DNA of 34,486 bases from NCBI GenBank assembly GCA_025201805.1, contig MU619319.1, forward strand, positions 52,044 through 86,529. The letters run 5' to 3'. The number at the start of each line of letters is the position of its first letter. The stretch's first letter is position 1. Below the pieces are notes generated by a model. The model made no database searches, had not been told where the DNA came from, and saw only the letters and a list, made by a program, of their open reading frames with translations. Positions 32,695-34,486 of this stretch are shown here, one piece after another. This DNA comes from Parasitella parasitica (taxonomy: Eukaryota; Mucoromycota; Mucoromycetes; Mucorales; Mucoraceae). The translations under genes were made by a program, and so were the position numbers.

Positions 32695-34364
32695 TTAATA
32701 AGCTCCCCTGGCTTCACCATCCTTAAATACATTCCTGGGAGAAAGCTCGCCAGACAACTCCTCAAGACTCTTACCTTTTGTTTCTGGAATAAGGAACGAA
32801 GAAGCGAGACCTGACAACATGAAAAGAGCAAAGATTTGTAAGAGATGATTGATCCATTTGTTGGGACCACCGATATCCTTCAAAAGACCAAATCCGACTT
32901 GAGCAACAATAGCACCTATTTTACCAGAGGCAGCAGAGATACCGTGAGCAGTAGATCTGTAGCGAGTGGGGAAACATTCGCCGGGAACAATAAAGGTCGT
33001 AGTGTTGGGGCCAAAGTTGAAAAAGAGCTGGGTAATGGTATAAAGGACGATGAAAAGAACATTGGAGGTAGCAAGGATTTTATCGTAAGCAAAGCCCAAG
33101 ATAATGAAGAGGATAGTAAGCATAGTGAAGCCCATGATTTGAATAGTCTTGCGACCAAGTTTATCGATAGTGAAGACAGAGATCCAGTAGCCAGGAACAC
33201 TTCCAAGCAAATTGATGATAATGTTGCCCACACAGGTACGGAAAACTGCTGTGTAAGGGTCAGCATCACTGCCAAAACCGATGTTGGACAAGATGATAGA
33301 ATTGTTTAAACCGAGACCGTACCATGCGACATCCAGAGCAAACCAAGAGTAAGCTGTACCGAGCAAGATTTTGCCATTTTTCCATTGACCGAAATGTCTG
33401 CAGAAATCACTCCAAGAAGCTTTGGGAGTGGCATCGGTACGAGTCATAGCGATATTATCACTGTATTCGCCAGCAGAGGCGCCCTTTTCAATGAAAGCTC
33501 TGGCATCACGAATACCCTTTTCTACCTTTTGCTCAACATCGATTGTAAATCGAGGAGTTTCTGGGATAGTAAGGCGATAATAGAGTGCACAAACACCAGG
33601 GACAGCACCAAGGCCAATAACAAGACGCCAGACGTAGTCCAGCTTTTGAGCATCCTCCTTGATGGCGCTTTGGAAAGCAGCAGTACAGATCAGACCGACT
33701 AGGCCAGCAGCCAATTGACCAATGCCTTGCATGGCAAAGACAGCGGCCATCATAGCACCACGACGCTTAGTAGTTGCGAATTCAGATGTAATGACAGAAG
33801 ATAGAGGGTAGTCACCACCGATACCCACACCGACAATGATGCGCCAGAAAGTGATGACTCCCCAGAAAGAAGCAGCAGGACCATTACCAGCAAGAGCTTG
33901 ACCGATAGTACCAATAATAATGATGATTAATTCGACGCCATACATTCTCTTGCGACCTACACGATCAGCAAGGTAGCCAAAAGCAAGTTGTCCGATAACA
34001 GTACCAACTGAGCAAGACACCTTTATGGCAGTATCTACGTTGTAAGGAGTTTTGTTGTTGTTTGCAGAAAAGTAGACGAAACCGATCATAGTGGAAACCA
34101 GATTGATGGCGAAAATATCATACGCATCGGTAAAGAAACCGATACCAGATACGATGCAAGCGCGGACATGGAACCAGCCGAATTCAGCATTATCAATCTA
34201 AAAAATGTGCGCAGAGTTAGTCTCTACCATGCAAGTGCTACACATTGGTCTGCAATCCCTACCTCTTCCAGCGCTATTCGGCGACATTCTAGAGCGTCTA
34301 AAGCGAGTTGATCATGGTCGACCGTCTCCATATGGACAGTTTTATGCTCTGCTTCAATTGACAT
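32695..34364 (-). CDS. Inorganic phosphate transporter, PHO84-like (MFS, PHS family)
   Basis: High-affinity H+/phosphate symporter of the plasma membrane, based on family. Two exons (minus): 34263-34364 and 32695-34197, giving 534 aa. The cytosolic N-terminus (MSIEAEHKTV...) leads into GIGFFTDAYDIFAINLV in the first helix. The PHS signature GGDYPLSSVITSEFATTKRRG lies between helices 4 and 5. ADRVGRKR in loop 2-3 is the general MFS motif. RLTIPETPRF marks the end of the first six-helix half, and FGPNTTTFIVPGECFPTRYR lies in the second half. About twelve hydrophobic segments are visible. It lacks the long central loop extension of some family members. A TATAAATA lies about 50 bp upstream of the start. 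Paralogues for other substrates (e.g. glycerophosphodiesters) are related, but the GGDYPLS motif favours phosphate. Confidence 0.93.
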
Positions 34365-34413
34365 TTTAGCTTTTATATATAGGATAAATCAGAGCATTGA
34401 TTTGAGGTTGCTC

Positions 34414-34421
34414 TATTTATA
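34414..34421 (-). promoter_or_regulatory. TATA-like box of the phosphate-transporter gene
   Basis: TATAAATA on the minus strand lies about 50 bp upstream of the start codon at 34364. No convincing Pho4-type CACGTG site is present in the short upstream stretch inside the window. Confidence 0.45.
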
Positions 34422-34461
34422 CCGAATTTTCGATACAGGTTGTACAGTGGCCATCGCTGCC

Positions 34462-34486
34462 TTTTTTTTTTTTTTTTTTTTTTTTT
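34462..34486. other. Run of 25 T at the window edge
   Basis: The last 25 bases of the window are all T. It may be the end of an assembly contig that stopped in a homopolymer, or a genuine long T run in the promoter of the phosphate-transporter gene. Confidence 0.7.

Noticed and set aside
32845-33309. Plus-strand open frame of 154 aa opposite the phosphate transporter
   Set aside because: Antisense shadow; composition mirrors the transporter codons.
1-34486. tRNA genes, rRNA genes or CRISPR arrays
   Set aside because: No box B-like TTCGA context with a matching fold, no rRNA stretch and no regular repeat-spacer array was seen.

Overview
The window is nuclear DNA from a fungus. Genes are AT-rich, split by many short (about 40-200 nt) GT-AG introns, and separated by AT-rich spacers holding decayed transposons. 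The gene set (velvet regulator, fungal-type beta-tubulin, PHO84-type phosphate permease, BAG-domain protein) and the style of the Tc1/mariner relics point to an early-diverging filamentous fungus, most likely Mucoromycota (Mucorales-like). That placement is inference from sequence style, not from a database search.

Layout: 1-1246 is spacer with two small tandem repeats. 1247-8604 carries three minus-strand genes: a SAC1-type phosphoinositide phosphatase, a FIG4-type phosphoinositide phosphatase directly upstream of it (about 110 bp apart), and a 14-3-3 protein. 8605-11653 is spacer with a broken Tc1/mariner transposase and repeats. 11654-13151 has two compact minus-strand genes, the SUMO E2 UBC9 and a mitochondrial pyruvate carrier MPC2-type subunit. 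14391-16151 is a velvet-domain regulator and 17499-18923 a BAG-domain protein with a long Glu-Gln repeat. 20681-22385 (plus) is beta-tubulin, convergent with a basic, probably disordered protein at 22516-23652. 23653-30842 is mostly decayed: an unidentified relic, a second Tc1/mariner relic, one small gene with a PP1-docking-like motif (27225-27900), and an extensive pseudogene of coatomer gamma (29170-30060). The right end has adenylosuccinate lyase (plus) convergent with a PHO84-like phosphate transporter (minus). The window ends in a run of 25 T.

Exons were assembled by hand from splice signals and family alignment from memory. The frames close exactly for every spliced gene (SAC1 679 aa, FIG4 954 aa, 14-3-3 254 aa, UBC9 158 aa, MPC2 115 aa, velvet 502 aa, beta-tubulin 454 aa, ADE13 482 aa, phosphate transporter 534 aa), which supports the models. 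I see mainly housekeeping genes and no obviously new multi-gene system. The most notable points are the adjacent SAC1/FIG4 pair, a beta-tubulin that carries resistance-type residues at the benzimidazole site and needs a GC-AG intron, tiny exons in many genes, and the intronless broken coatomer gamma copy.
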